A DNA stretch of 64,000 nt from Henriciella litoralis (GTDB taxonomy: Bacteria > Pseudomonadota > Alphaproteobacteria > Caulobacterales > Hyphomonadaceae). How positions within the stretch are numbered: position 1 is the first letter of the stretch; each line of letters begins with the position of its first letter. The translations under genes were made by a program, and so were the position numbers. The DNA lies in contig NZ_NCSS01000006.1 of NCBI RefSeq assembly GCF_002088935.1, forward strand, positions 1,148,407 through 1,212,406, given 5' to 3'. This document shows, one piece after another, positions 27,935 to 36,733 of the stretch. The notes beneath the pieces are model-generated. The model worked only from the letters and a program-made list of their open reading frames with translations. It was not told where the DNA came from and did not search any database.

Positions 27935-28199
27935 ATTATTTAAGCCGAAAGGTGAAGGAACAAATTGCCTCGAATGAAAACAATAAACCCATTTTTCGGC
28001 TCATGCAGCGCCCCATCCCAATCCTCCGATTTCGCTCGAAAATGTCCGGAAAGGCACGCTAGACGGCCGATCAGGCTGATCCATGGGGCGCATTGAAAGC
28101 ATGAGGACCAGCAAATACCCTGCTTGCAAGTGGCCGTTTTGCGAGCACATTGTCGCCAGCTCGCCGCGCCTTCGAGCAATGAAACCAGATTGAACTAGG

Positions 28200-28215
28200 T
28201 CAAACGGTTGAACTT
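28200..28215. promoter_or_regulatory. Weak TARAACA-type palindrome, tetR promoter
   Basis: TCAAACGGTTGAACTT matches 9 of 14 defined positions. The right half resembles the copy at 45170. It lies 75 bases before the tetR start. Confidence 0.4.
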
Positions 28216-28289
28216 GTGCGGCGCAGCATAAGATGCCAGAAAGTATTTTGCGGCTAAATGCCGATTCAGAAGCGACGAGGATCCATTGG

Positions 28290-29030
28290 ATGACTGCAGG
28301 ACTAAGCGACTTGGACACAAAGGTACGGATCAAGATTTGCGCTCGCAAACTCTTCGCTGAGCGCGGCGTTGAAGCCGTTACGGTTCGCGAGATCGTAGCC
28401 GCGTCCGGCGCCAAGAATGGCGGATCCCTGAACTACTACTTCAAGTCGAAGGAAGGCCTGATTACCGAACTACTCGCAGACGTGTTCCGTGACAGTAGCG
28501 ACGGATGGCTTGACGCCCTGTCAGAGCTACAACGCACGGGCGGCCCCAGAAGCGTTCGAGACATCGTGACCATACTCGTTCGCTGGCCTGAAGATACCTC
28601 TAAGCAGGAAGATCCCTCGCCGACCGCAAACCGGTTCCTCAACAGCCTCCTCAGCACACGCCGCAAGATGGTTCGAGACTTCCTTGAAAAGGGAAACTTT
28701 TCGGTATTTGCGCAATTGCTGCGCTATATTCGTGAGCTCAAGCCCGACCTGCCGCAGGCCGTCATGGAGCAGAGGCTCATCTACTTTTCCTGGTACATCA
28801 TATCGGCGCGCGCCGCCCACGAAAGCTACGTAGCTTCCGGAAAGCGCAATCCGATCTGGGAAGGCTATGACCCGCTGGAAAACCTGATTGATTGTGGTGT
28901 CGGACTTCTGGAAGCGCCCTGCACGGTGGCAGAAAAGCAAAGCTCTGCCGCCACCAAGCGCACGTCTAGCAACAACAAGAATCAAGCTCGCTCGCGCGCC
29001 CTGGATGCCGCTTTTCCTTCGTCTGGATAA
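28290..29030 (+). CDS. TetR/AcrR family transcriptional regulator
   Basis: A 246-residue regulator. The N-terminal helix-turn-helix is clear (ICARKLFAERGVEAVTVREIVAASGAKNGGSLNYYFKSKEGLITELL), followed by a helical ligand domain with no recognised effector motif. The extra GG in GAKNGGSLNYYF is slightly unusual. A Ser/Lys-rich tail ends the protein. The ATG at 28290 has GACGAGG upstream and fits the family N-terminus. It lies divergent from an extradiol dioxygenase, with TARAACA-type palindromes at both promoters. TetR proteins of acyl-CoA clusters (PsrA, KstR) bind similar AAAC/AGAAC palindromes, so this is the best candidate for the regulator of that motif. Confidence 0.9.
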   Translation: MTAGLSDLDTKVRIKICARKLFAERGVEAVTVREIVAASGAKNGGSLNYYFKSKEGLITELLADVFRDSSDGWLDALSELQRTGGPRSVRDIVTILVRWPEDTSKQEDPSPTANRFLNSLLSTRRKMVRDFLEKGNFSVFAQLLRYIRELKPDLPQAVMEQRLIYFSWYIISARAAHESYVASGKRNPIWEGYDPLENLIDCGVGLLEAPCTVAEKQSSAATKRTSSNNKNQARSRALDAAFPSSG

Positions 29031-29051
29031 CAAGCGGGCGCTTCGCTTCCA

Positions 29052-30080
29052 CTAGTTATCCTCGCCCGCAAGGTCGAGCGCGACATCAACAATCATGTCT
29101 TCCTGCCCGCCAACCATGCGGCGGCGACCCAGCTCGACCAGAATCTGGCGTGTATCAAGCCCATATTGAGCCGCAGCTTTCTCCGAATGCCGGAGGAAGG
29201 AAGAATACACCCCTGCATAGCCAAGCGACAGCGTTTCGCGGTCCACTCGGACAGGCCGATCCTGCAAAGGACGCACAAGCTCTTCGGCCGCGTCCATCAG
29301 CTTGAAAAGATCACATCCGTGCTTCCAGCCTTTTCGGTCGGCAGCCGCGATGAACACCTCGAGAGGCGCATTGCCTGCCCCCGCGCCCATACCGGCGAGT
29401 GAAGCATCAATCCGGACGGCGCCGTTTTGAGCGGCGACGATCGAGTTTGCCACACCAAGTGAGAGATTGTGGTGCGCATGCACGCCGCGCTCGGTCTCTG
29501 GCTTAAGCACCCTGTCATAGGCCTGCAGACGCGCAATAAATCCGTCCATGTCCAGCGCACCGCCACTGTCGGTCACATAGACACACTGGGCGCCATAGCT
29601 TTCCATCAGCTTTGCCTGCTCAGCCAGCTGCTCAGGTTCGGTCATATGGCTCATCATCAGAAAGCCAGCCGTATCCATGCCAAGCTCGCGCGCGGTTTCG
29701 ATGTGCTGCCTTGAGACATCGGCCTCCGTGCAATGCGTCGCAATGCGGACCGAACGAACGCCAAGCTTGTAGGCGTGTTTAAGCTCCTCAATCGTGCCAA
29801 TTCCAGGCAGCAGCAGAGTCGTCAGCTTGGCATTCTGGACGGCATCCGCGACCGCTTCGATCCACTCCCAGTCTGTGTGAGCGCCAAAACCATAATTGAA
29901 GCTCGATCCATTCAGGCCGTCGCCATGGGCGATCTCAATGGCATCGACTCCGGCTTCATCGAGCGCGGTTGCAATCTTTCTGACGTGGTCGAGACCATAT
30001 TGATGCCGGATCGCATGCATGCCGTCGCGAAGCGTCACATCCTGAATGTAAAGTCTGTCGGTCTTCGGGTCGAATGACAT
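29052..30080 (-). CDS. 4-hydroxy-2-oxovalerate aldolase
   Basis: A 342-residue enzyme of the HMGL/DmpG/BphI class that splits 4-hydroxy-2-oxoacids into pyruvate and an aldehyde. It has the N-terminal [19 protein letters not shown] with the catalytic Arg-Asp, [33 protein letters not shown] and the metal-His motif [11 protein letters not shown]. The next gene upstream, acylating acetaldehyde dehydrogenase, overlaps by one base (TGATG). The two enzymes form a channelling complex in known meta-pathways. This is the last gene of a three-gene lower-pathway operon. Confidence 0.95.
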   Translation of the reverse strand: MSFDPKTDRLYIQDVTLRDGMHAIRHQYGLDHVRKIATALDEAGVDAIEIAHGDGLNGSSFNYGFGAHTDWEWIEAVADAVQNAKLTTLLLPGIGTIEELKHAYKLGVRSVRIATHCTEADVSRQHIETARELGMDTAGFLMMSHMTEPEQLAEQAKLMESYGAQCVYVTDSGGALDMDGFIARLQAYDRVLKPETERGVHAHHNLSLGVANSIVAAQNGAVRIDASLAGMGAGAGNAPLEVFIAAADRKGWKHGCDLFKLMDAAEELVRPLQDRPVRVDRETLSLGYAGVYSSFLRHSEKAAAQYGLDTRQILVELGRRRMVGGQEDMIVDVALDLAGEDN

Positions 30081-31021
30081 CAGACGGCCTCCCTTTCCTG
30101 CCGGCGCACGGCGATCTTCTCAGCAGTCGCAAGGCCTGCAGAGGTCATGATATCGAGATTGCCTGCATAGGCAGGCAGGTAGTGGGCGGCGCCCTCGACC
30201 TCGAGGAAGACGCTGGTCTTGATACCTTCGAATTCTCCGAGGCCCGGTATCCGCACCCGGTTATTGGAGCCGAAGCGCTCGAACTGGACCTTCTGCTTCA
30301 AGCGATAGCCCGGAACATAAGCGTTCACCTTCTCCACCATTTTCGTAATGGCGGCTTCGATCTCGGCCTCGTCGGCCCCGCTCGAAAGAGTGAAAACCGT
30401 ATCCCGCATAATCATTGGCGGCTCGGCCGGGTTCAGGATGATGATGGCCTTGCCTTTGTCCGCACCGCCAACCTGCTCGATGCCCGCCGACGTCGTCTCT
30501 GTGAACTCGTCAATATTCGCGCGGGTGCCAGGGCCGGCGGAGCGTGAAGAGATCGACGCAACAATCTCCGCGTAATGGACATTCGCAACAGACGAGACCG
30601 CCGCCACGATCGGTATCGTGGCCTGGCCGCCGCACGTCACCATGTTCACGTTCGACGCATCGAGATGGTCATCTCCATTTACGACGGGAATGACATATGG
30701 ACCGATCGCTGCGGGGGTAAGGTCGACCATCACTTTGCCGGCTTTCGTGACCACGTCATTGTGGCGCTTGTGAGCGCCAGCCGACGTTGCATCAAACACG
30801 ATCCCAATCTCAGGCCACACGTCGAGCTTGATGAGACCATCAATGCCCTCATGGGTCGTCGCGACCTTCAAGCGCTGAGCGCGTGCCAGGCCATCCGACT
30901 CCGGGTCGATACCAACCATCGCCGCCATTTCTAGGACGCTCGATTTGCGCATGATCTTGATCATCAGGTCGGTGCCAATATTCCCCGAGCCAATGATTGC
31001 GACTTTCGTCTTGCTGGACAT
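30080..31021 (-). CDS. Acetylating acetaldehyde dehydrogenase (DmpF/BphJ type)
   Basis: A 313-residue NAD+- and CoA-dependent enzyme that turns acetaldehyde or propionaldehyde into the acyl-CoA. Seen: the NAD+-binding N-terminus [19 protein letters not shown] and the catalytic Cys in [19 protein letters not shown], then the complex-forming C-terminal part. It works with the aldolase encoded directly downstream. The product is acetyl-CoA or propionyl-CoA. The gene starts 2 bases after the hydratase stop, confirming an operon. Confidence 0.95.
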   Translation of the reverse strand: MSSKTKVAIIGSGNIGTDLMIKIMRKSSVLEMAAMVGIDPESDGLARAQRLKVATTHEGIDGLIKLDVWPEIGIVFDATSAGAHKRHNDVVTKAGKVMVDLTPAAIGPYVIPVVNGDDHLDASNVNMVTCGGQATIPIVAAVSSVANVHYAEIVASISSRSAGPGTRANIDEFTETTSAGIEQVGGADKGKAIIILNPAEPPMIMRDTVFTLSSGADEAEIEAAITKMVEKVNAYVPGYRLKQKVQFERFGSNNRVRIPGLGEFEGIKTSVFLEVEGAAHYLPAYAGNLDIMTSAGLATAEKIAVRRQEREAV

Positions 31022-31023
31022 GT

Positions 31024-31815
31024 CTACCCTTTCCCGTACTCGAACTTGCAGGTTCCAAGCCCGCCGATTTTCGCCTCAACCATATCGCCCGGTGCGAGGG
31101 CCACCATCGGCCCCAGAGCACCCGTGAGCACGATATCGCCTGCTTTCAGATATTCGCCTTGCGCCGTGAGGGTTGACGCAAGCCAGGCCGCGGCCTCAAG
31201 CGGGTGCCCAAGGCAAGCCGCACCCGCACCGAGCGAGGCAATCTCACCATTGATTTCCATCACCATGCCGCATGTGTAGAGGTCGAGCGCTTCAACGGCG
31301 TCTGACATGTCTCCCAGCACGAAGAAGGCGGAGGAGCCGTTGTCAGCCACAGTGTCGGCGAAAGTGATTTTCCAGTCCGATATACGGCTGTCGACGATCT
31401 CGATGGCCGCGACCACCTGCCCTGTCGCAGCCAGCACATCAGCTCGCGACACGGCGTCACCCCGCAGATCGGACTTCAGGATAATGGCAATCTCGGCTTC
31501 TGCTTTGGGTTGAATGCATGAGGCAGACGAAAGCGTTCCACCATTCGGCACCTGCATATCGTCAAAGAGCACGCCAAAATCAGGTTGATCCACGCCGAGC
31601 TGTTGCTGCACGGCTTTTGCCGTCAGCCCTACTTTTCTGCCGACAATCCGACGACCCGAAGCGCTCCAGGCCCGCGTGTTGAGCGCCTGGATTGCATAAG
31701 CGCCCTTCACATCAGTCGGGGAAAGCACGTCGCGCATTGGCGGCAAGGTCTCACCGCCATAGGCATCCCGCAATCGCGTTGCAGCTGCTTCATACACTTC
31801 CTGATCGGACGCCAT
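31024..31815 (-). CDS. 2-hydroxypenta-2,4-dienoate hydratase (2-oxopent-4-enoate hydratase)
   Basis: A 263-residue member of the MhpD/DmpE/HsaE family that hydrates 2-hydroxy-2,4-dienoates to 4-hydroxy-2-oxoacids. Visible segments are [29 protein letters not shown], the metal-binding [42 protein letters not shown] and the C-terminal [19 protein letters not shown]. It is the first gene of the hydratase / dehydrogenase / aldolase operon and lies divergent from an IclR gene. One TARAACA-type palindrome sits in the shared promoter, so the operon is probably regulated with the rest of the cluster. Confidence 0.94.
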   Translation of the reverse strand: MASDQEVYEAAATRLRDAYGGETLPPMRDVLSPTDVKGAYAIQALNTRAWSASGRRIVGRKVGLTAKAVQQQLGVDQPDFGVLFDDMQVPNGGTLSSASCIQPKAEAEIAIILKSDLRGDAVSRADVLAATGQVVAAIEIVDSRISDWKITFADTVADNGSSAFFVLGDMSDAVEALDLYTCGMVMEINGEIASLGAGAACLGHPLEAAAWLASTLTAQGEYLKAGDIVLTGALGPMVALAPGDMVEAKIGGLGTCKFEYGKG

Positions 31816-31861
31816 ACTGCAAAATCCCTTACAACTTTAAGGGCTCTTATATGCCCGACTT

Positions 31862-31876
31862 TAGAATGTTGTTTTA
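31862..31876. promoter_or_regulatory. TARAACA-type palindrome with 1-nt spacer
   Basis: TAGAATG-T-TGTTTTA lies between the divergent hydratase operon and iclR starts. It has one base fewer than the other copies. Confidence 0.5.
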
Positions 31877-31942
31877 ATTTTCACCGCTTGTATTTTCAAT
31901 CGACACCGATCGTGTAATTCTCACCATACGGGAGAAACAATA

Positions 31943-32737
31943 TTGGCTCGATCAAACGCAACATCACTCGAAAAAGCCCTCATGCTGCTGAATGGCATCA
32001 TCGTTGACGGAGGTCAGACGACATTCAACGAGATCGCTGCGTCGCTGGACCTGGCACCATCGACATCATACCGCATGGTCTCACAACTGGTCGACGCAGG
32101 CTTCGTAAATCGTTACGGCCCCAATCACTATGGGCCTGGGCTGGCAGCCGCCCTGCTCTACCGCCGTTGCGACATTGCTACCCTCATGGCGCGCATCGGA
32201 AAGCCTCTTCTGAAGACCCTCTCCTCTGAGACCGGCCTCACCTCGCATCTTGGTGTGCTTGAAGATGGCATGGTGACCTACAAGGTGCGGATTCCCGGCC
32301 GGGCGCCTCGGGCGGCAAAATTCACGCGTGAAGGCATGCAGCTTGAAGCTTATTGCTCCGGAGTTGGAAAAGTTCTGCTTGCCGGGCTAAGCGACCAGGA
32401 CCTCGACGATTATCTTGGCGAAGGCGATTTCGTGGCGCTGACACCTCGCACTCTGACCGATCCTTCAGACCTGAAGCAGGAGGTCCTGAATATTCGCCAG
32501 ACCGGCATCGCACTTGATGATAGGGAAGTCAGCGAGGACATGATCTGTGTGGCAGTGCCGATCATTGGCCCGATGGGTGAAACAGTCGCCGCGGTTTCGG
32601 TCTCCATGCCCTTCAGTCCTGGCGCAGCAAACCACGACCCGATGTCATTTCAGCCATATCTGGAAAAATGCTCAAAAGCCCTCGGCGACTTTCTAAGAAC
32701 CTCGCAGGGGCCGGCCGAAAGCCAAGACAACGCGTGA
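31943..32737 (+). CDS. IclR family transcriptional regulator
   Basis: A 264-residue regulator. The N-terminal winged helix-turn-helix (SLEKALMLLNGIIVDGGQTTFNEIAASLDLAPSTSYRMVSQLVDAGFVNR) is followed by the IclR effector domain with GLTSHLGVLEDGMVTYKVRIPG, EAYCSGVGKVLLAGLS and VAVPIIGPMGETVAAVSVSMP. IclR proteins often control aromatic-acid pathways in response to an intermediate. The start is TTG at 31943 with GGAGAAA upstream. It lies divergent from the lower meta-pathway operon, its likely target, and converges on the amidohydrolase gene with a 5-base gap. Confidence 0.92.
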   Translation: MARSNATSLEKALMLLNGIIVDGGQTTFNEIAASLDLAPSTSYRMVSQLVDAGFVNRYGPNHYGPGLAAALLYRRCDIATLMARIGKPLLKTLSSETGLTSHLGVLEDGMVTYKVRIPGRAPRAAKFTREGMQLEAYCSGVGKVLLAGLSDQDLDDYLGEGDFVALTPRTLTDPSDLKQEVLNIRQTGIALDDREVSEDMICVAVPIIGPMGETVAAVSVSMPFSPGAANHDPMSFQPYLEKCSKALGDFLRTSQGPAESQDNA

Positions 32738-32742
32738 TCGCT

Positions 32743-33750
32743 CTAGGACTGGGCAATACGCTCGTTCAGGAAGGTTTCGGCCGCATGCCAATTCAAGCTC
32801 TGAATTTCGGTCTTTGAAAGCGGCAGGTTCGAAATGAAGCGCGCCGGATCTTGCTGCATAATGGGATATGGATAGTCCGTCCCCGCAAAGATACGGCCGG
32901 GAGCAACACTGCGAACCAGATAGCAGAGATAGTCAGGGTCCAGCACATTGCTGTCGAAGAACATCTTGCGGAGCGTCGCGCTTGGCGCCTCTGCCATCCG
33001 CCCACCATATCCATTCGTCGCATTCCAGCCCGTGTCCATGCGACCCGCGATCGACCCAATCGCACCCCCGCCATGGCTGAACGCGATACGAAGACCAGGA
33101 AACCGGTCGAGAACGCCGTTCATGGCAATGGAGGCCGCAGCCATAGCGACATCGATCGGAAAGTAGACAAATGCCGTATCAACTGGCGGCATAGCAGCGG
33201 CCTTCGCCGCAACGGGATGTAGCGCATGAACAAAGATCGAAAGCCCAAGCGCCTCAGCCTCAGCGTAGAACGCCTCGAAAGACGGGTCGCCTAGCATTTT
33301 TCCGTTGATGTTGCTGCCCAGCTCGACGCCGGACAGGCCAAATTCATCTTTGATGCGCTTCAGATAGCGTGTTGCCGCAGCCGGATCCTGCAGCGGCACG
33401 GCCCCCAGGCCTCGAAAACGGCCGGGATGTGCAGCGATCATCTCCGCGATCTGGGCGTTGACAGCATCGCAAAGGATCACCGCATCCGCCGGGCTGTGCC
33501 AATAGGACAGAAGCTCCGGCATTGGCGACAGGACCTGAACGGCAACGTCGTCACGGTCCATGTCCTCAAGCCGCCTCTCCGCGTCCCAGGACCGGTTGTC
33601 CAGCGGGCGGAACGGCTTGTCGCCGAGCATCAATGTCCCTGATGCTCGGCTCTCGCAAGCCATACATGGCCAACGCCCTGCCACGTCGTCGCTCGGAGCG
33701 GGAGGATACTCGAAGGGCGAGACGTGGCAGTGAACATCAATGATCGGCAA
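32743..33750 (-). CDS. ACMSD-type amidohydrolase (decarboxylase or meta-cleavage hydrolase)
   Basis: A 335-residue amidohydrolase-2 family protein. Metal ligands are visible: HxH in IIDVHCHV (His7, His9), His in FVHALHP, His in AFSHGGGAIG and Asp in AGTDYPYP. Known relatives include ACMSD, 5-carboxyvanillate and resorcylate decarboxylases and LigY-like C-C hydrolases. The start is TTG at 33750 with GGAG upstream. It follows the Rieske oxygenase beta gene by 59 bases in the same direction. That suggests it acts on a carboxylated or ring-opened product of that oxygenase, and its exact reaction is open. Confidence 0.85.
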   Translation of the reverse strand: MPIIDVHCHVSPFEYPPAPSDDVAGRWPCMACESRASGTLMLGDKPFRPLDNRSWDAERRLEDMDRDDVAVQVLSPMPELLSYWHSPADAVILCDAVNAQIAEMIAAHPGRFRGLGAVPLQDPAAATRYLKRIKDEFGLSGVELGSNINGKMLGDPSFEAFYAEAEALGLSIFVHALHPVAAKAAAMPPVDTAFVYFPIDVAMAAASIAMNGVLDRFPGLRIAFSHGGGAIGSIAGRMDTGWNATNGYGGRMAEAPSATLRKMFFDSNVLDPDYLCYLVRSVAPGRIFAGTDYPYPIMQQDPARFISNLPLSKTEIQSLNWHAAETFLNERIAQS

Positions 33751-33809
33751 GGATTTGCTCCATAACGGCTAGGGCCTCTATGACTGCTGGATTCTACATC
33801 CGGCGAGAC

Positions 33810-34328
33810 TCAGAGAATGATGGTGACCTTGCCTTGATCCCGGAGACTATCAGACGCCAGAAATGTGCGCTTGGACATGATTTTCAGCTTACCGTCGATC
33901 GTCTTCAAAATGTAGTTGTGGTGACCGGCATAAGTGTCCGTGACATCATTCTTCGCACGTTTGGTGATGAAACGGCACGTCACATGAACGCCCTGTTCGT
34001 CACTTCCCGTGATACGAACATTGGAGATCAGATGAGACTGAACGGACCGCGGCCATTCGGCGTGAGCTGCCTTGTCCAGCATGCGTTTCACCCGGTGGCC
34101 GAGACGGAAGTAATTGTCAGAAATGTAGAACAGGTCCTCAGCCGAATCTGCATTGTCCGGTGCGCCCGCACGCGGCACTTCATAGACCGACTCTTCGGTG
34201 AAGAGGGCAAGCCAATCGTCCAGCCGCCACTCATCCAGCATAGCCGTTTCCTCGAAGAAGAAATCCTCATATGCCGAACGTGCCAGTGGCTGCTCGGCCG
34301 CATTCGTTGCTTTGTTTTGCTCGGCCAT
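33810..34328 (-). CDS. Ring-hydroxylating dioxygenase, beta subunit
   Basis: A 172-residue SnoaL/NTF2-fold small subunit of a Rieske dioxygenase. Seen are YEDFFFEETAMLDEWRLDDWLALFTEESVYEVPR, the typical subunit start with the EWRLDDWLALF helix, and the C-terminal strands HNYILKTIDGKLKIMSKRTFLASDSLRDQGK. The start overlaps the alpha-subunit stop by one base (TGATG), which couples translation and supports equal production of the two subunits. Confidence 0.92.
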   Translation of the reverse strand: MAEQNKATNAAEQPLARSAYEDFFFEETAMLDEWRLDDWLALFTEESVYEVPRAGAPDNADSAEDLFYISDNYFRLGHRVKRMLDKAAHAEWPRSVQSHLISNVRITGSDEQGVHVTCRFITKRAKNDVTDTYAGHHNYILKTIDGKLKIMSKRTFLASDSLRDQGKVTIIL

Positions 34329-35617
34329 CACTCGCCTCCCATCCTGCGGTTCCACTCGCGCCAGAAACAGCGCATCTGTTCTTCGTCATCAGCCTTGAAC
34401 GGCTCACCTTCAGCTCGCGACATACCACGCGAGATGTCGTTCCACGGCGCAAGCTTGTAAGCGGCATATCCCCGGTAAGCAGACTCCAGCGCCTCGACAT
34501 CGTCCGGCGTCGCAAAACCACCTGGCCCGAGGAATTCGAGAAAGTTGTCGAGCCGGCGTTTGCGGAATTCACGCGTTTCGCCTTTGACGCCAAGCGCCCA
34601 GGCCGTGACGTTCATCTCGCCAGCTTCAACCGGGTAGAAGGTACGAATGGTGATCGCCATGATGTCATTGATGACGAGGTTCGGGAAAATGCCCGTATTG
34701 CGGCCGAGCTGACAGATCCGGTTGGCCTGTTCGGCGCCCACCCGGCTGACGACTTCGCGCTTGATTTCCTCGACTTCGGTTTTGGCTTTGTCTCCCCAGG
34801 CGGGGATCCACTTTGCGACCGGACGGCCCCAAGGCGCGTCACCTTCAATGGATGCGTGGCCGTTGCCCAAATCCATGACGTTCGTGATTTTCGGCATCTC
34901 GGCCGGTCCGCCGATCGCGTCGGTCAGATACTTGAAGTAGGTCTCGTGCGTATCAAGCGCGTGATAGCCGTCATAACTGTTCTCCATGAGAAGCTTCCAA
35001 TTCGAACGGATGCTGTACTTCTGAGCGCCGCCGACGACCTCCATCCCATTCGGGCCATGCTGATCGATAAGATCGAGGATCATTTTCGAATCCCCGAGAT
35101 AGGAATCGAGCGAGTTCGCGCCGTCATCATAATTGACGAAGAAGAAATCGCGGTACTGCTCGAGCTTCACTGAAACCAGGTTGGCGCAGCCATCATGATT
35201 GAAGTTTTCAGGATAGGTGCCCTTCTGATGGCGGGTCGCGTAGTTGCCATTATTGTTGAAGGCCCAGCCGTGGTAGAAACACTTGAAAGCGATCGAGTTG
35301 CCCGACTCCTGCCGCTCAACCATGGCGCCCCGGTGCGGACACGTGTTGAGGAAGGCATGAAACTCGCCTTTGCGGTCGCGGTTGAAGATCAGCTCCTTGC
35401 CGCCGACATTGCGCGTGAGGAAGTCATTTGGGTTAGGCAGTTCGGAGGCGTGACCCAGAAACAACCAGCAGCGGTTGAAGATCTTTTCTCGCTCCATGTG
35501 CAGGATTTCGTCATCGAGGAACGTTTTCCTGTGCACCTTGAACAATCCGTTTTGGCGGTCATCAACCACCATGGGCGAATCGCCCGTTTTATTTTGAGTG
35601 ACCATTGTATCCGGCAT
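34328..35617 (-). CDS. Ring-hydroxylating dioxygenase, alpha (Rieske) subunit
   Basis: A 429-residue catalytic subunit. The Rieske [2Fe-2S] ligands are in NTCPHRGAM (C-x-H) and FKCFYHGW (C-x2-H). The mononuclear iron facial triad is probably in ENSYDGYHALDTHETY and its downstream acidic partner. The enzyme adds O2 to an aromatic ring, giving cis-dihydrodiols or removing a substituent. It looks nearest the benzoate/cumate/toluate-type oxygenases, but I cannot name the substrate. The start at 35617 is fixed by AGGAGG about 6 bases upstream; the longer frame to 35647 is unsupported. No ferredoxin or reductase gene is present here. Confidence 0.94.
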   Translation of the reverse strand: MPDTMVTQNKTGDSPMVVDDRQNGLFKVHRKTFLDDEILHMEREKIFNRCWLFLGHASELPNPNDFLTRNVGGKELIFNRDRKGEFHAFLNTCPHRGAMVERQESGNSIAFKCFYHGWAFNNNGNYATRHQKGTYPENFNHDGCANLVSVKLEQYRDFFFVNYDDGANSLDSYLGDSKMILDLIDQHGPNGMEVVGGAQKYSIRSNWKLLMENSYDGYHALDTHETYFKYLTDAIGGPAEMPKITNVMDLGNGHASIEGDAPWGRPVAKWIPAWGDKAKTEVEEIKREVVSRVGAEQANRICQLGRNTGIFPNLVINDIMAITIRTFYPVEAGEMNVTAWALGVKGETREFRKRRLDNFLEFLGPGGFATPDDVEALESAYRGYAAYKLAPWNDISRGMSRAEGEPFKADDEEQMRCFWREWNRRMGGE

Positions 35618-35718
35618 GCCGATCCTCCTGCATTGTGCCTGGTTCATTCACGTCCAAGCACTGGTTTTATCCACTGGGCCCGCAGCTATTAGCTTTTCAC
35701 GCGCCTAAGCGGAAACTA

Positions 35719-35733
35719 AATGGTATTACCAAT
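35719..35733. promoter_or_regulatory. FadR/PdhR-type GntR operator (copy 2)
   Basis: AATGGTATTACCAAT fits ATTGGT-NNN-ACCAAT with one mismatch. It lies between the Rieske operon and the gntR gene, the expected place for an autoregulated GntR site. Confidence 0.7.
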
Positions 35734-35763
35734 GAATATTGCCCGCAGGCTTTGCTGTCAAAC

Positions 35764-35779
35764 TAAAATATATGTTTTA
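35764..35779. promoter_or_regulatory. TARAACA-type palindrome, Rieske / gntR region
   Basis: TAAAATATATGTTTTA matches 13 of 14 defined positions, 147 bases before the Rieske alpha start and 152 before gntR. Confidence 0.65.
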
Positions 35780-35930
35780 TATAACGGCGAAAGCGCGTCA
35801 ATTGCTCCGATGGGCAGAAACCGGGCCATAGCCCCCTCTGCAGCTGACCGGCTTCCCGGCTTGCGATAGCGAATGTTTCGAGGAAGAGTGCCCACGCTGC
35901 ATCAGGGGCAAGACTCTATCAGGATGAATT

Positions 35931-36656
35931 ATGGCACTGCGTCTCTTTGAAGAAGTCTATAATGCCATTCGCCGCGATTTGATGCGGGGCAAGCTCAAGC
36001 CGGGCGACAAGCTTCCCTCGGAGCGTGACCTCGCCGAGAAGCTCAACGTCGGGCGTCCCGTGGTTCGCGAAGCGCTACGCGCACTTGAAAACTCGGGCGT
36101 GCTGGAGTTCCGCAAGGGCGCCAGCGGTGGCGCATTTATACGAGAAGGCGATGGCAGGGCCGTATCGCGTACGGTCAATGACCTCGTCTTTCTCGGGAAG
36201 CTATCACTGGATCAACTCGCGGAAACCCGGGGCTGCCTGCTTGACCAGGCCGTTCGACTGGCCTGCAAGAGGGGCACAAGCCAAGATTTTGAGGCGCTTG
36301 AAGCCAATATCGAACGAATGCGCGATGCGATCGCGGCCGAAGACGTCGAGACGTCGATCTTCGAGATCATGGACTTCTATTCGTTACTGGGGACCGCCGC
36401 CAAGAACGACGTTCTGACGGTCATGATCGGCTCACTGTCAGAGATCATCGCCCAGATTCTCCTGGCGCTCAGGCCGGAGCACCTCACCGACCTCGTGACG
36501 ATGCGCCTGGAAGTGCTCAACATGATCAAGAGCGGCGATGAGGAAGCGGCGTCGACTGCGATGGCGGCTCATATGGACGTGCTCCACAACTACATCGTGG
36601 AGAAATCCGAAGTTCTGCACGCGCTGGACCTCGAACCGTTCGACAGGAGAGCCTGA
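35931..36656 (+). CDS. GntR family (FadR subfamily, FCD domain) transcriptional regulator
   Basis: A 241-residue regulator: an N-terminal winged helix (LFEEVYNAIRRDLMRGKLKPGDKLPSERDLAEKLNVGRPVVREALRALENSGVLEFRKGASGGAFIRE) and an all-helical C-terminal FCD domain with the metal/ligand region TRGCLLDQAVRLA and a late His-rich AAHMDVLHNYI. FadR-subfamily members bind TGGT-NNN-ACCA operators and respond to acids or acyl-CoAs. Three such sites occur in this window, one just upstream of this gene. It is read divergently from the Rieske operon and ends before a bidirectional terminator. Confidence 0.93.
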   Translation: MALRLFEEVYNAIRRDLMRGKLKPGDKLPSERDLAEKLNVGRPVVREALRALENSGVLEFRKGASGGAFIREGDGRAVSRTVNDLVFLGKLSLDQLAETRGCLLDQAVRLACKRGTSQDFEALEANIERMRDAIAAEDVETSIFEIMDFYSLLGTAAKNDVLTVMIGSLSEIIAQILLALRPEHLTDLVTMRLEVLNMIKSGDEEAASTAMAAHMDVLHNYIVEKSEVLHALDLEPFDRRA

Positions 36657-36680
36657 GGCAAGGGCTTTAAGCGCCCAATA

Positions 36681-36712
36681 AAAAAGGCGGGCCGCCCGTA
36701 AGCCGCCCGCCC
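36681..36712 (-). terminator. Terminator at the 3' end of the ACAD pair, facing gntR
   Basis: GGCGGGC at 36686-36692 pairs with GCCCGCC at 36705-36711. On the minus strand a T6 run follows (A6 at 36680-36685 on the plus strand). It should end the ACAD operon and may also serve the convergent gntR transcript. Confidence 0.75.
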
Positions 36713-36733
36713 CTAAAATTACATATTGATGGC

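Larger units (their letters stand above)
27844..28289. other. Divergent control region, extradiol dioxygenase / TetR regulator
   Basis: This 446-bp region has no supported gene. It contains two TARAACA-type palindromes, one near each divergent start (27919 and 28200), which is the usual arrangement for an autoregulated TetR gene and its divergent target. Confidence 0.55.
35618..35930. other. Divergent control region, Rieske oxygenase operon / gntR
   Basis: This 313-bp gap has no gene. It holds a GntR-type operator (35719-35733) and a TARAACA-type palindrome (35764-35779), 31 bases apart. Confidence 0.6.
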
